A stretch of 64,000 nucleotides of DNA from assembly GCA_020160755.1 (NCBI GenBank), contig JAIUPN010000006.1, forward strand, positions 204,307 to 268,306, read 5' to 3'. The position numbers were made by a program, and so were the translations under genes. This stretch comes from Pseudomonadota bacterium. GTDB taxonomy: Bacteria; Pseudomonadota; Alphaproteobacteria; Sphingomonadales; Sphingomonadaceae. Shown here piece by piece: positions 47,670-55,832 of the stretch (within the stretch, counting starts at the first letter, position 1; each line of letters begins with the position of its first letter). A model generated the notes under the pieces. It did not search any database. It saw only the letters and a program-made list of their open reading frames with translations, and was not told where the DNA came from.

Positions 47670-50600
47670 TTAGTTGACCTGGCAGGAGTAGGTGATCGTG
47701 ACCGACTGGCCATTACCCATGGTTCCGAGCGTGATCCCGGGGCCAATGAGATCGGCAATGGTGTAGCTGCCAACCGGAGCCCCTGGACCGGAGAAGGTGA
47801 GCACGTTACCAGCAGGGCAAGTCAGCCCGGCCCCTGGCGTGTCAGTCACGACAGCGCCGGTAGCGGCATCCGGACCATTGTTGGTGACGGTGAGCGTGTA
47901 GGTTGTTGTGCTTCCCGAGAACACGCTGGTGGTCCCGTTGCTCTTGGTGATTACCAGATCGACCGAAGGGTTCACCGTGACCGTTGCGGTATTGGTAGCG
48001 CAGTTGGTCGGGTTGAGCTGTTCGCAGATCTGGTAGGTGATCGTGTAGGTGCCCGCAGGTGTTCCGGCCGGGACCGAGACCTGGCCGGTGGCCGGGTTGA
48101 GGGTCGGGACTGGCGCACCAGGGCTTGCCGGGGTGGCGGGCGTGGTCACCGAGAGGTTGACCTGGGCCAGCGTGACCGGGTTGCCGTTGAGGGTATCGCC
48201 ATTGAGCACGTCGAGGACATTGCCTGCACCGGCGGCACCGTTGATGCCCGAGACCGCATCCGGATCGGCGGTGATCGCAGCGGCCACCACCGTGACCGAG
48301 ATGGTCGCGGTCCGGCAATTGCTCGGGTTGAGTGCCTCGCAGATGGTATAGTCGAACGTGTAGGTGCCAGCTGGCGTGCCAGCGGCCACATCGACGTTGC
48401 CGGTCGAGGTGTTGAAGGTCAGGCCGGCCGGGACCGACGAGCCTGCGGCAACCGCGAGGGTGGCATTGGTCGGCGAGGCAGCGGCCCCGGCAACCGTATC
48501 CGAAGTGAACGCGTTGACCACTGCGGTGGCGCCAGCCAGGCCGTTGATGCCGGTCGCGCTGTCGTTGGTCGCCACGATCGGCGCAGCATCGACGGTGACC
48601 GTGACCGTGTTGGTAGCGCAGTTGGTCGGGTTGAGCTGTTCGCAGATCTGGTAGGTGATCGTATAGGTGCCCGCCGGAGTGTTGGGCGGAACCGAGACCT
48701 GACCGGTCGCGACGTCGAGCGTCGGCACCGGAGCACCCGGGCTGGCCGGAGTGGCCGGAGTGGTGACCGAGATGTTGACCTGGCCAGGCGTGACCTGCAC
48801 CCCGTTGAGCGTATCGCCATCGAGCACGTTGACCACGTTGGGCTGCCCGGTTCCACCGGGGACCCCAGACACGCTGTCTGGGTCGGCAACGATCGCGGCG
48901 GCGACCACCGTGACCGAGATCGTCGCGGTCTGGCAGTTGCTCGGGTTGAGCGCTTCGCAGATGGTGTAGTCGAAGCTGTAGGTTCCAGCAGGCGTGCCCG
49001 CCGCCACATCGACGTTGCCGGTCGCGGCATTGAAGGTCAGACCGGCCGGGACCGACGATCCGGCGGCCACCGAAAGCACAGCGTTCGACGGCGACGCTGC
49101 GATCCCGTTGATCGTGTCGGAGGTGAACGCGTTGACCACCGCAGTGGCACCGGCCAGGCCGTTGATGCCCGAGGCACTGTCGTTGGTGGCAACAATCGGC
49201 GAGGGTGCAACCGTGACCGTCGCGGTGTTGGTGGCGCAGTTGGTCGGGTTGAGCTGCTCGCAGATCTGGTAGGTGATGGTGTAGGTACCAGCAGGCGTTC
49301 CGGCCGGGACCGAGACCTGGCCGGTGGCCGGGTCGAGGGTCGGCACGGGTGCACCCGGGCTTGCCGGGGTGGCGGGCGTGGTGACCGTCAGGTTGACCTG
49401 CGCCAGCGTGACCTGGGTGCCGTTGAGGGTATCCCCAGCGATCACGTCGAGCACGTTGCTCGCGCCGGTTGCGCCGTTGACCCCGGCGACCGAGTCCGCG
49501 TCGGCAGCGATCGGTGCAGCCACCACGGTGACCGAGATCGTCGCGGTCTGGCAGTTGGTCGGGTTAAGCGCCTCGCAGATCTGATAGTTGAAGGTGTAGG
49601 TCCCCGCCGGAGTACCAGCGGCAACGCTGACGCTGCCGGTGGCGGTATCGAAGGTGAGACCCGCAGGGACACTCGATCCGGAGGCGACCGAAAGCACCGC
49701 GTTCGATGGCGAAGCCGCGACCCCGTTGATCGTGTCAGACGTGAACGCGTTCACAACACCCGTCGCACCAGCGTAGCCGTTGATCCCCGTCGCACTGTCG
49801 TTCGTCGCAACGATCGGGGAAGCATCGACCGTGACCGTTGCGGTATTGGTAGCGCAGTTGGTCGGGTTGAGCTGTTCGCAGATCTGGTAGGTGATCGTGT
49901 AGGTGCCCGCAGGTGTTCCGGCCGGGACCGAGACCTGGCCGGTGGCCGGGTTGAGGGTCGGGACTGGCGCACCAGGGCTTGCCGGGGTGGCGGGCGTGGT
50001 CACCGAGAGGTTGACCTGGGCCAGCGTGACCGGGTTGCCGTTGAGGGTATCGCCATTGAGCACGTCGAGGACATTGCCTGCACCGGCGGCACCGTTGATG
50101 CCCGAGACCGCATCCGGATCGGCGGTGATCGCAGCGGCCACCACCGTGACCGAGATGGTCGCGGTCCGGCAATTGCTCGGGTTGAGTGCCTCGCAGATGG
50201 TATAGTCGAACGTGTAGGTGCCAGCTGGCGTGCCAGCGGCCACATCGACGTTGCCGGTCGAGGTGTTGAAGGTCAGGCCGGCCGGGACCGACGAGCCTGC
50301 GGCAACCGCGAGGGTGGCATTGGTCGGCGAGGCAGCGGCCCCGGCAACCGTATCCGAAGTGAACGCGTTGACCACTGCGGTGGCGCCAGCCAGGCCGTTG
50401 ATGCCGGTCGCGCTGTCGTTGGTCGCCACGATCGGCGCAGCATCGACGGTGACCGTGACCGTGTTGGTAGCGCAGTTGGTCGGGTTGAGCTGTTCGCAGA
50501 TCTGGTAGGTGATCGTATAGGTGCCCGCCGGAGTGTTGGGCGGAACCGAGACCTGACCGGTCGCGACGTCGAGCGTCGGCACCGGAGCACCCGGGCTGGC

Positions 50601-51884
50601 CGGAGTGGCCGGAGTGGTGACCGAGATGTTGACCTGGCCAGGCGTGACCTGCACCCCGTTGAGCGTATCGCCATCGAGCACGTTGACCACGTTGGGCTGC
50701 CCGGTTCCACCGGGGACCCCAGACACGCTGTCTGGGTCGGCAACGATCGCGGCGGCGACCACCGTGACCGAGATCGTCGCGGTCTGGCAGTTGCTCGGGT
50801 TGAGCGCTTCGCAGATGGTGTAGTCGAAGCTGTAGGTTCCAGCAGGCGTGCCCGCCGCCACATCGACGTTGCCGGTCGCGGCATTGAAGGTCAGACCGGC
50901 CGGGACCGACGATCCGGCGGCCACCGAAAGCACAGCGTTCGACGGCGACGCTGCGATCCCGTTGATCGTGTCGGAGGTGAACGCGTTGACCACCGCAGTG
51001 GCACCGGCCAGGCCGTTGATGCCCGAGGCACTGTCGTTGGTGGCAACAATCGGCGAGGGTGCAACCGTGACCGTCGCGGTGTTGGTGGCGCAGTTGGTCG
51101 GGTTGAGCTGCTCGCAGATCTGGTAGGTGATGGTGTAGGTACCAGCAGGCGTTCCGGCCGGGACCGAGACCTGGCCGGTGGCCGGGTCGAGGGTCGGCAC
51201 GGGTGCACCCGGGCTTGCCGGGGTGGCGGGCGTGGTGACCGTCAGGTTGACCTGCGCCAGCGTGACCTGGGTGCCGTTGAGGGTATCCCCAGCGATCACG
51301 TCGAGCACGTTGCTCGCGCCGGTTGCGCCGTTGACCCCGGCGACCGAGTCCGCGTCGGCAGCGATCGGTGCAGCCACCACGGTGACCGAGATCGTCGCGG
51401 TCTGGCAGTTGGTCGGGTTAAGCGCCTCGCAGATCTGATAGTTGAAGGTGTAGGTCCCCGCCGGAGTACCAGCGGCAACGCTGACGCTGCCGGTGGCGGT
51501 ATCGAAGGTGAGACCCGCAGGGACACTCGATCCGGAGGCGACCGAAAGCACCGCGTTCGATGGCGAAGCCGCGACCCCGTTGATCGTGTCAGACGTGAAC
51601 GCGTTCACAACACCCGTCGCACCAGCGTAGCCGTTGATCCCCGTCGCACTGTCGTTGGAGGCAACAACCACCGCCAGCACGGTATCCGTGTCGGTGGCTT
51701 CGTTGTTGGTCGTGTTGCTTTCAAACGTGTTGGCCGGAGCAGCAACACGTGCTGTATTAACCGCGGTCTGGGCCATGGCAGCGCCAGGCACAGAAATCGC
51801 GATGATGGTTCCTGCGGTCGAGAGCAGCTGGACGAGGGACTTCCGGACCTTTCCGGGGGGAAGCGTGACGATGGTATTTTTCAT
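47670..51884 (-). CDS. 1404-residue exported protein of 12 Ig-like modules with an internal 618-residue duplication
   Basis: ATG 51884. Signal peptide (RKSLVQLLSTAGTIIAISVPGAAMAQ), then 12 Ig-like modules alternating two types. One type starts like NDSATGINGYAG and the other like DADSVAGVNGATG; each A+B pair is about 206 residues, and every module has a C-x7-C pair (ICEALNPTNC, ICEQLNPTNC). Residues 77-686 and 695-1304 are copies of each other with a 618-residue period (1854 bp). A final DUF11-type domain of about 95 residues ends GNGQSVTITYSCQVN. It is 2 bp from both neighbours. It is probably an adhesin- or fibre-like surface protein; an enzymatic role is not suggested. Confidence 0.85.
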   Translation of the reverse strand: MKNTIVTLPPGKVRKSLVQLLSTAGTIIAISVPGAAMAQTAVNTARVAAPANTFESNTTNNEATDTDTVLAVVVASNDSATGINGYAGATGVVNAFTSDTINGVAASPSNAVLSVASGSSVPAGLTFDTATGSVSVAAGTPAGTYTFNYQICEALNPTNCQTATISVTVVAAPIAADADSVAGVNGATGASNVLDVIAGDTLNGTQVTLAQVNLTVTTPATPASPGAPVPTLDPATGQVSVPAGTPAGTYTITYQICEQLNPTNCATNTATVTVAPSPIVATNDSASGINGLAGATAVVNAFTSDTINGIAASPSNAVLSVAAGSSVPAGLTFNAATGNVDVAAGTPAGTYSFDYTICEALNPSNCQTATISVTVVAAAIVADPDSVSGVPGGTGQPNVVNVLDGDTLNGVQVTPGQVNISVTTPATPASPGAPVPTLDVATGQVSVPPNTPAGTYTITYQICEQLNPTNCATNTVTVTVDAAPIVATNDSATGINGLAGATAVVNAFTSDTVAGAAASPTNATLAVAAGSSVPAGLTFNTSTGNVDVAAGTPAGTYTFDYTICEALNPSNCRTATISVTVVAAAITADPDAVSGINGAAGAGNVLDVLNGDTLNGNPVTLAQVNLSVTTPATPASPGAPVPTLNPATGQVSVPAGTPAGTYTITYQICEQLNPTNCATNTATVTVDASPIVATNDSATGINGYAGATGVVNAFTSDTINGVAASPSNAVLSVASGSSVPAGLTFDTATGSVSVAAGTPAGTYTFNYQICEALNPTNCQTATISVTVVAAPIAADADSVAGVNGATGASNVLDVIAGDTLNGTQVTLAQVNLTVTTPATPASPGAPVPTLDPATGQVSVPAGTPAGTYTITYQICEQLNPTNCATNTATVTVAPSPIVATNDSASGINGLAGATAVVNAFTSDTINGIAASPSNAVLSVAAGSSVPAGLTFNAATGNVDVAAGTPAGTYSFDYTICEALNPSNCQTATISVTVVAAAIVADPDSVSGVPGGTGQPNVVNVLDGDTLNGVQVTPGQVNISVTTPATPASPGAPVPTLDVATGQVSVPPNTPAGTYTITYQICEQLNPTNCATNTVTVTVDAAPIVATNDSATGINGLAGATAVVNAFTSDTVAGAAASPTNATLAVAAGSSVPAGLTFNTSTGNVDVAAGTPAGTYTFDYTICEALNPSNCRTATISVTVVAAAITADPDAVSGINGAAGAGNVLDVLNGDTLNGNPVTLAQVNLSVTTPATPASPGAPVPTLNPATGQVSVPAGTPAGTYTITYQICEQLNPTNCATNTATVTVNPSVDLVITKSNGTTSVFSGSTTTYTLTVTNNGPDAATGAVVTDTPGAGLTCPAGNVLTFSGPGAPVGSYTIADLIGPGITLGTMGNGQSVTITYSCQVN
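47974..49802. repeat. Copy 1 of 1854-bp-period tandem duplication
   Basis: 1829 bp that match 49828-51656 at an offset of exactly 1854 bp. No difference was seen in the stretches compared directly, and shadow reading frames in several frames are identical at the same offset. The boundaries were set where the two sequences diverge: base 47973 versus 49827, and base 49803 versus 51657. It codes the C-terminal copy of three A/B module pairs. Confidence 0.9.
49828..51656. repeat. Copy 2 of 1854-bp-period tandem duplication
   Basis: The second, N-terminal-coding copy of the unit at 47974-49802. The 25 bp between the copies (49803-49827) code for the junction residues linking the two 618-residue halves. 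Confidence 0.9.
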
Positions 51885-51886
51885 GA

Positions 51887-52342
51887 TTAGTTCCCCTGGC
51901 AGGTAAAGGTGAGCGTGGCCGTCTGGCCGCTATCGAGAGTTCCAAGCGCGATGCCTTGGCCGGTAAGATTGGCGATTGTTTTGCCGCCTGCTGGCGAAGC
52001 GCCAGCCGGCGATCCGCTGGCCGCAATTGCGACCGGGTTGGTCGGACGGCAGGACTGCCCCCGGCCCACCGAGTCAGTGACGATGACGCCGTTCACGGTT
52101 TCCGGTCCGGTATTCGTGACCGAGATCGTGAATCCGCTGGCCGTCCGCTCCTTGACGACAGTGATGTCGGTCGAAGGCTTGCGGCTTTCGTCTGGTATCG
52201 AAACCGAAACGGTGTCGAGCGCGGTTTGGGCAGCCGAAATGCTGGGCGTCGCGGCAGCAGGCAGCACGCATGCCAAAGCACTGGCGCGAAGGATAAAATC
52301 GATTGCGCGATCAGTCTTGCGCGGATGTTTGTGGGTGGTCAT
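51887..52342 (-). CDS. Short exported DUF11-domain protein
   Basis: 151 residues from ATG 52342, 1 bp after the preceding gene's stop codon; its own stop is 2 bp before the next start. Signal peptide (ILRASALACVLPAAATPSISAAQ). The rest is essentially a single DUF11-type beta-sandwich: FTISVTNTGPETVNGVIVTDSVGRG, a conserved Cys (QSC), and the end IANLTGQGIALGTLDSGQTATLTFTCQGN. This terminal domain is homologous to the last domain of both flanking genes, so the protein looks like a minimal version of the same tail. Confidence 0.8.
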   Translation of the reverse strand: MTTHKHPRKTDRAIDFILRASALACVLPAAATPSISAAQTALDTVSVSIPDESRKPSTDITVVKERTASGFTISVTNTGPETVNGVIVTDSVGRGQSCRPTNPVAIAASGSPAGASPAGGKTIANLTGQGIALGTLDSGQTATLTFTCQGN

Positions 52343-52343
52343 G

Positions 52344-54572
52344 TCAGTTCACCTGGCAGGAATATGTGAGAGTGGCCGATTGGCCGGTGTTGAGGGTTCC
52401 GAGCGTGATTCCGGCCCCGGTCAGATTGGCGATCGAGAAGCTGCCGCCTGGCACGCCGCTTCCGGTGATGGTCACCGGGTTTGATGCCGGGCAGGTCAGG
52501 CCCGCGCCAACCACGTCGGTGACCACAGCGCCGGTCACTGGGTCGGGCCCGGTGTTGGTCACAACCACCGTGTAGGTTACCGTGTTGCCTGATGTGAGGG
52601 TGCTCACACCGTTGGATTTGGTGACCTGCAAATCGGCAGTTCCCTGAACGGTAACAGTAGCCGTAGCGCTGTCGTTAGTGTCGCCGGTGAAATAATCGAC
52701 CGCGCTCGCCGAGTTCGGGATCGCGGTTCCGCCCGCCGTTCCCGCGTTGATTGTCTGCTGGAAGGTAAAAGTCTGTGTGCCGTTGAACGGCAAGGCGGCA
52801 GGGCAAGTGATGGTCCCTGCAGAATATGTGCAGGCTCCGGCCGGTCCCGATGACGTGAAACTGGTCGGTGCTGACGTATTCGTGGTCGGCGCGGCATCGG
52901 TCACGATCAGCGGATTGGCGACGGTCGCATCGGGCCCGAACATGTCGCCGGGTCCGATGTTGGTCACCGCGACAGTCCAAGTGATCACCGATCCCGCTGG
53001 AAGGAAAGTCGAAGAGCTCGTCTTGGTTACGCGTAGGTCATAAGGAACGACGCTGGTTGCGGCTGAAGCCGAGCGATTGGCAGTGACGCCGATAATGTCA
53101 GCCGTGCCGCTCGTGGATGAGCGATCTGTTACCGATGCCTGGTTGGTGATGCTCGCAGCGGGAATGGCATTGTTGAACACCTGATCGTAAACGATCGTCA
53201 GGGTCTCGCCGGAATTCAGGCCGCGCGTACCGCCCGAAGGAGCGCCTGGCGCGGACGGCGCACTGTAAGCGCGCGAGCAGACGGTACTGGCGGGCATCGT
53301 GCCGCCAACGGTTACGCCTGTGCAGGTTACCGCGCCGCTCGCCAGGTTGGGATCGGTCGATCCCGCCGTGGTCGAAACCGACACAACTTGGAAAACTGAG
53401 CCCCCGCCATTCGGAAGGGTGTCCGTCAGCGTTACCAGATCGCCTTTGGTCATTGGGTCCGGGCCATCGTTTCGAACGGTGATCGTCCAACGCACCGCTT
53501 GGCCGGCGTTCACAGAAGGGGCGGAGGCCGCCTTGGTGACCGACAAGGTGTAAACACACGGAACCCAATCGATCGTAACAAAGCCAGTAGGGCCGGCAAC
53601 CGCGCCGCTAGCAGGAGCTGGGCCAGCGGCCCCGGTCACCGCAGTGGGTGCTGCAGCGGAAACTGTAGGTGAAGACGCGCGAACGAAGCTGGAACCGCCG
53701 CCGCCGCCGGCTCCGGTAACAGTTGAGTTGACAGTCGAGGCACCGCCACCGCCGCCGGTGTATCCACCGCCGCCGCCACCGCCAGTATCGGTCGTTGCAT
53801 CGACACCGCCATTTCCGCCCGTGCCTGTTCCTATGCCGCCGCCGACGAAGCCGTTGCGAGCAGCAACTCCAGAGTGCACACCGCCTGCACCGCCAGCAGC
53901 AGTTTGACCTCCTTGCCCCCCGCCTACTGTTGGTGTCGGAGTGGTGCTATCAAAGCCAACTGTGCCTGTAGTGCCAGGAGCAACCGTTCCAGGAGCAATA
54001 CCGGTAAAGCCGCCACCGCCGCCATTGGCCAACGTGGTCGCACCGTGTGAGGCACCGCCGCCGCCGCCGCCGCCAGCTTCAACCAGCTTCAAACCGGCCA
54101 CAGAAATTGACGAGCTACCACCGCCGCCGCCGCCGCGGTGCAAGGTTCCCGTCGCGGTGCCGCCACTGCCGCCGTTCGCTGTACCAGTGCCATTGTTCGG
54201 CGCAGTCAGCGAGGTCGTTCCTAGAGCGCCACCACTTGCAACTGCCCCGGTTACGGCCTGACCGGGCAGGACACTAAAGCGAGCATTGATTACTGCGCCC
54301 GCACCACCGCGGCCGCCGTTGGTAGCGGCGACACCCCGTGAAGCGCCTGCTCCCCCTCGGGTGCTGGTAATCGCCGAGCATGTGCCATCCGGAACGGTCG
54401 TTGAAACCGCGCCAGCGGTAGTTTGCGAGAAACTCGCCGCGTTTCCGGCCGGATTGGCCTGAGCCGGCGTGCTCGCCAGCGCGGTCGCCAGAGCAAGCAC
54501 GGCAACGCCACTGCGCTTTAGTGGCGACGCGCGCCATGCGTCATTGCGTTCGGTGGCTTGCGTGATTGGCAT
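52344..54572 (-). CDS. Exported protein: glycine-rich domain plus DUF11 repeats
   Basis: 742 residues from ATG 54572. Signal peptide (SGVAVLALATALASTPAQA). Residues about 50-320 are extremely Gly-rich with GGGGGG runs and end in GGGGGSSFVRASSPTVS then GPTGFVTIDW. This pattern matches the bacterial glycine-rich domain family related to the ALK/LTK receptor extracellular domain. Three DUF11-type domains follow (starting YTLSVTKAASAP, YDLRVTKTSSS and LQVTKSNGVSTL), the last ending GQSATLTYSCQVN. It is the first gene of the five-gene operon, and its promoter region contains TGTAA-type repeats. Confidence 0.82.
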   Translation of the reverse strand: MPITQATERNDAWRASPLKRSGVAVLALATALASTPAQANPAGNAASFSQTTAGAVSTTVPDGTCSAITSTRGGAGASRGVAATNGGRGGAGAVINARFSVLPGQAVTGAVASGGALGTTSLTAPNNGTGTANGGSGGTATGTLHRGGGGGGSSSISVAGLKLVEAGGGGGGGASHGATTLANGGGGGFTGIAPGTVAPGTTGTVGFDSTTPTPTVGGGQGGQTAAGGAGGVHSGVAARNGFVGGGIGTGTGGNGGVDATTDTGGGGGGGYTGGGGGASTVNSTVTGAGGGGGSSFVRASSPTVSAAAPTAVTGAAGPAPASGAVAGPTGFVTIDWVPCVYTLSVTKAASAPSVNAGQAVRWTITVRNDGPDPMTKGDLVTLTDTLPNGGGSVFQVVSVSTTAGSTDPNLASGAVTCTGVTVGGTMPASTVCSRAYSAPSAPGAPSGGTRGLNSGETLTIVYDQVFNNAIPAASITNQASVTDRSSTSGTADIIGVTANRSASAATSVVPYDLRVTKTSSSTFLPAGSVITWTVAVTNIGPGDMFGPDATVANPLIVTDAAPTTNTSAPTSFTSSGPAGACTYSAGTITCPAALPFNGTQTFTFQQTINAGTAGGTAIPNSASAVDYFTGDTNDSATATVTVQGTADLQVTKSNGVSTLTSGNTVTYTVVVTNTGPDPVTGAVVTDVVGAGLTCPASNPVTITGSGVPGGSFSIANLTGAGITLGTLNTGQSATLTYSCQVN

Positions 54573-54642
54573 TTGATGGACCCGTTGCTGTTTTCAACGA
54601 GGTCCAAATGCCACCAAGATGGTAAACAAACACTTGCGCAAA

Positions 54643-54657
54643 CGTAAAACGTTGTAA
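54643..54657 (+). promoter_or_regulatory. TGTAA-type direct repeat, period 10 bp
   Basis: CGTAA (54643-54647) and TGTAA (54653-54657), 71 to 85 bp upstream of the surface-operon start at 54572. Confidence 0.65.
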
Positions 54658-54776
54658 GGAATCTCGACATTTACGGGTACGCGATCCGCGAACAGCGACT
54701 CGCCTGATTCCCTAAGCCCCGGATTTCCGACTCGGAGTTACCCAAACGTGATGAAGGGCAGATAAATGCTTAGACA

Positions 54777-54791
54777 TGTAAAATTCCGTAA
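54777..54791 (+). promoter_or_regulatory. TGTAA-type direct repeat, period 10 bp
   Basis: TGTAA (54777-54781) and CGTAA (54787-54791), in the middle of the divergent promoter region. Confidence 0.6.
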
Positions 54792-55041
54792 TTTGGCTCG
54801 AGATCACCACATTCTGGACTGCGAGAGAGTCACCTGAGGCCATTTGTCGCCACATTATGGCATACAGTTCGGCTAAATTGGCTTGGCGCGACGAGCAAGG
54901 CCATGTCCATCTCAGGCGGGCACACCGACTTAGGGTTCCTCGCCTTGCTTGGCGCGGCGCACAGAAATAAACGAAAGTGACCCTTGGACAGCCACGCTGC
55001 GGTGAGAGACCGTTGAATTACAAGCCCTTCCCCAAAAAGCC

Positions 55042-55056
55042 TGTAAATTGTTGTAA
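55042..55056 (+). promoter_or_regulatory. TGTAA-type direct repeat, period 10 bp, upstream of response-regulator gene
   Basis: TGTAA at 55042-55046 and 55052-55056, 84 bp upstream of the response-regulator start. This suggests autoregulation. Confidence 0.65.
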
Positions 55057-55139
55057 AATGTCCTTTGACAAGAAGATCACGTCAACATTCTTGCGTAAGA
55101 GAGCGGAAATGAAAAACCGGGTTGGACTTGGAAATTTGA

Positions 55140-55832
55140 ATGCGGATCGCGATTGCAGATGATGACAAGGAGGCGCTGGACTACGCGCTAGGTGTGCTTG
55201 AGCGAGCAGGGCACACCTGTGTCGGCTTCCCGCGCGGCCACGCGGTCGTGTCGGCACTCAAGAAAGAGACCTTTGATCTGCTGCTATTGGATTGGAACAT
55301 GCCGGGGTTCTCGGCAATCGACGTGATCACCTGGGCGAAACAAAACTTGAAGCAGGTGCCGCGGATTATCGTACTGACCTCGCGCGACGATGAAAAAGAC
55401 ATCGTTCACGCGCTTGATACAGGGGCAGACGATTTCATTTCAAAGCCGGGGAGCGAAGAAGTGATCCGTGCTCGGGTGGCTGCGGCACTACGCAGAAGCC
55501 AGGACGACCAGCGCGGTTCGCGGCTTGAACAACACAGCCGTTACTCGTTCGACAGGCTCGACCAGACCGTGGGTTTTGACGACAAGGTCGTGCGTTTGAC
55601 AGCCAAAGAATTCGAGCTCGCCTTGTTATTCTTCGAGAATTTGCAACGCCCGTTGTCGCGCGGATACATTCTGGAAAAGATCTGGAACAACGCTGTTGAT
55701 CTTTCGACGCGCACGCTCGACATGCACGTCTCCAAAGTGCGCACCAAGCTGGATTTGCGCCCCGAAAACGGCCATCGTCTACAAACGATCTTTGGATACG
55801 GTTACAGGTTGGATACCTACGCGAACGAATGA
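55140..55832 (+). CDS. OmpR/PhoB-family response regulator
   Basis: 230 residues from ATG 55140. The receiver domain (1-120) has acidic residues ADDDKEA, the phospho-acceptor Asp near residue 51 in LLLDWNMPG, and the Lys in FISKPG. The C-terminal winged-helix DNA-binding domain (about 130-228) has VRLTAKEFELALLFFENLQRPLSRGYILEKIW and STRTLDMHVSKVRTKLDL. It should bind direct repeats as a dimer. Its stop overlaps the LysM-FecR gene by 4 bp, and a histidine kinase gene is third in the operon. Confidence 0.95.
   Translation: MRIAIADDDKEALDYALGVLERAGHTCVGFPRGHAVVSALKKETFDLLLLDWNMPGFSAIDVITWAKQNLKQVPRIIVLTSRDDEKDIVHALDTGADDFISKPGSEEVIRARVAAALRRSQDDQRGSRLEQHSRYSFDRLDQTVGFDDKVVRLTAKEFELALLFFENLQRPLSRGYILEKIWNNAVDLSTRTLDMHVSKVRTKLDLRPENGHRLQTIFGYGYRLDTYANE

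Larger units (their letters stand above)
54573..55139. other. 567-bp divergent promoter region of surface operon and signalling operon
   Basis: The region separates the minus-strand surface operon from the plus-strand response-regulator operon. It contains three TGTAA-type direct repeats (54643, 54777 and 55042) and AT-rich tracts. No coding sequence is supported; the 61-residue frame at 54977 lacks a ribosome-binding site. Confidence 0.7.

Noticed and set aside
48049..51438. Plus-strand open frames repeated through the Ig-protein gene
   Set aside because: They recur at the 1854-bp offset and are antisense products of the repeat; they have no ribosome-binding sites or signal peptides.
47974..51656. 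CRISPR-like regular repeat in the 47-52 kb region
   Set aside because: The periodicity is about 300 bp and codes an in-frame modular protein; there are no short palindromic repeats or unique spacers.
54890..54960. Inverted GAGCAAGGC / GCCTTGCT repeat in the divergent promoter region
   Set aside because: The arms are only 8 bp with a loop over 40 bp and no T-run; it is not convincing as terminator or operator.
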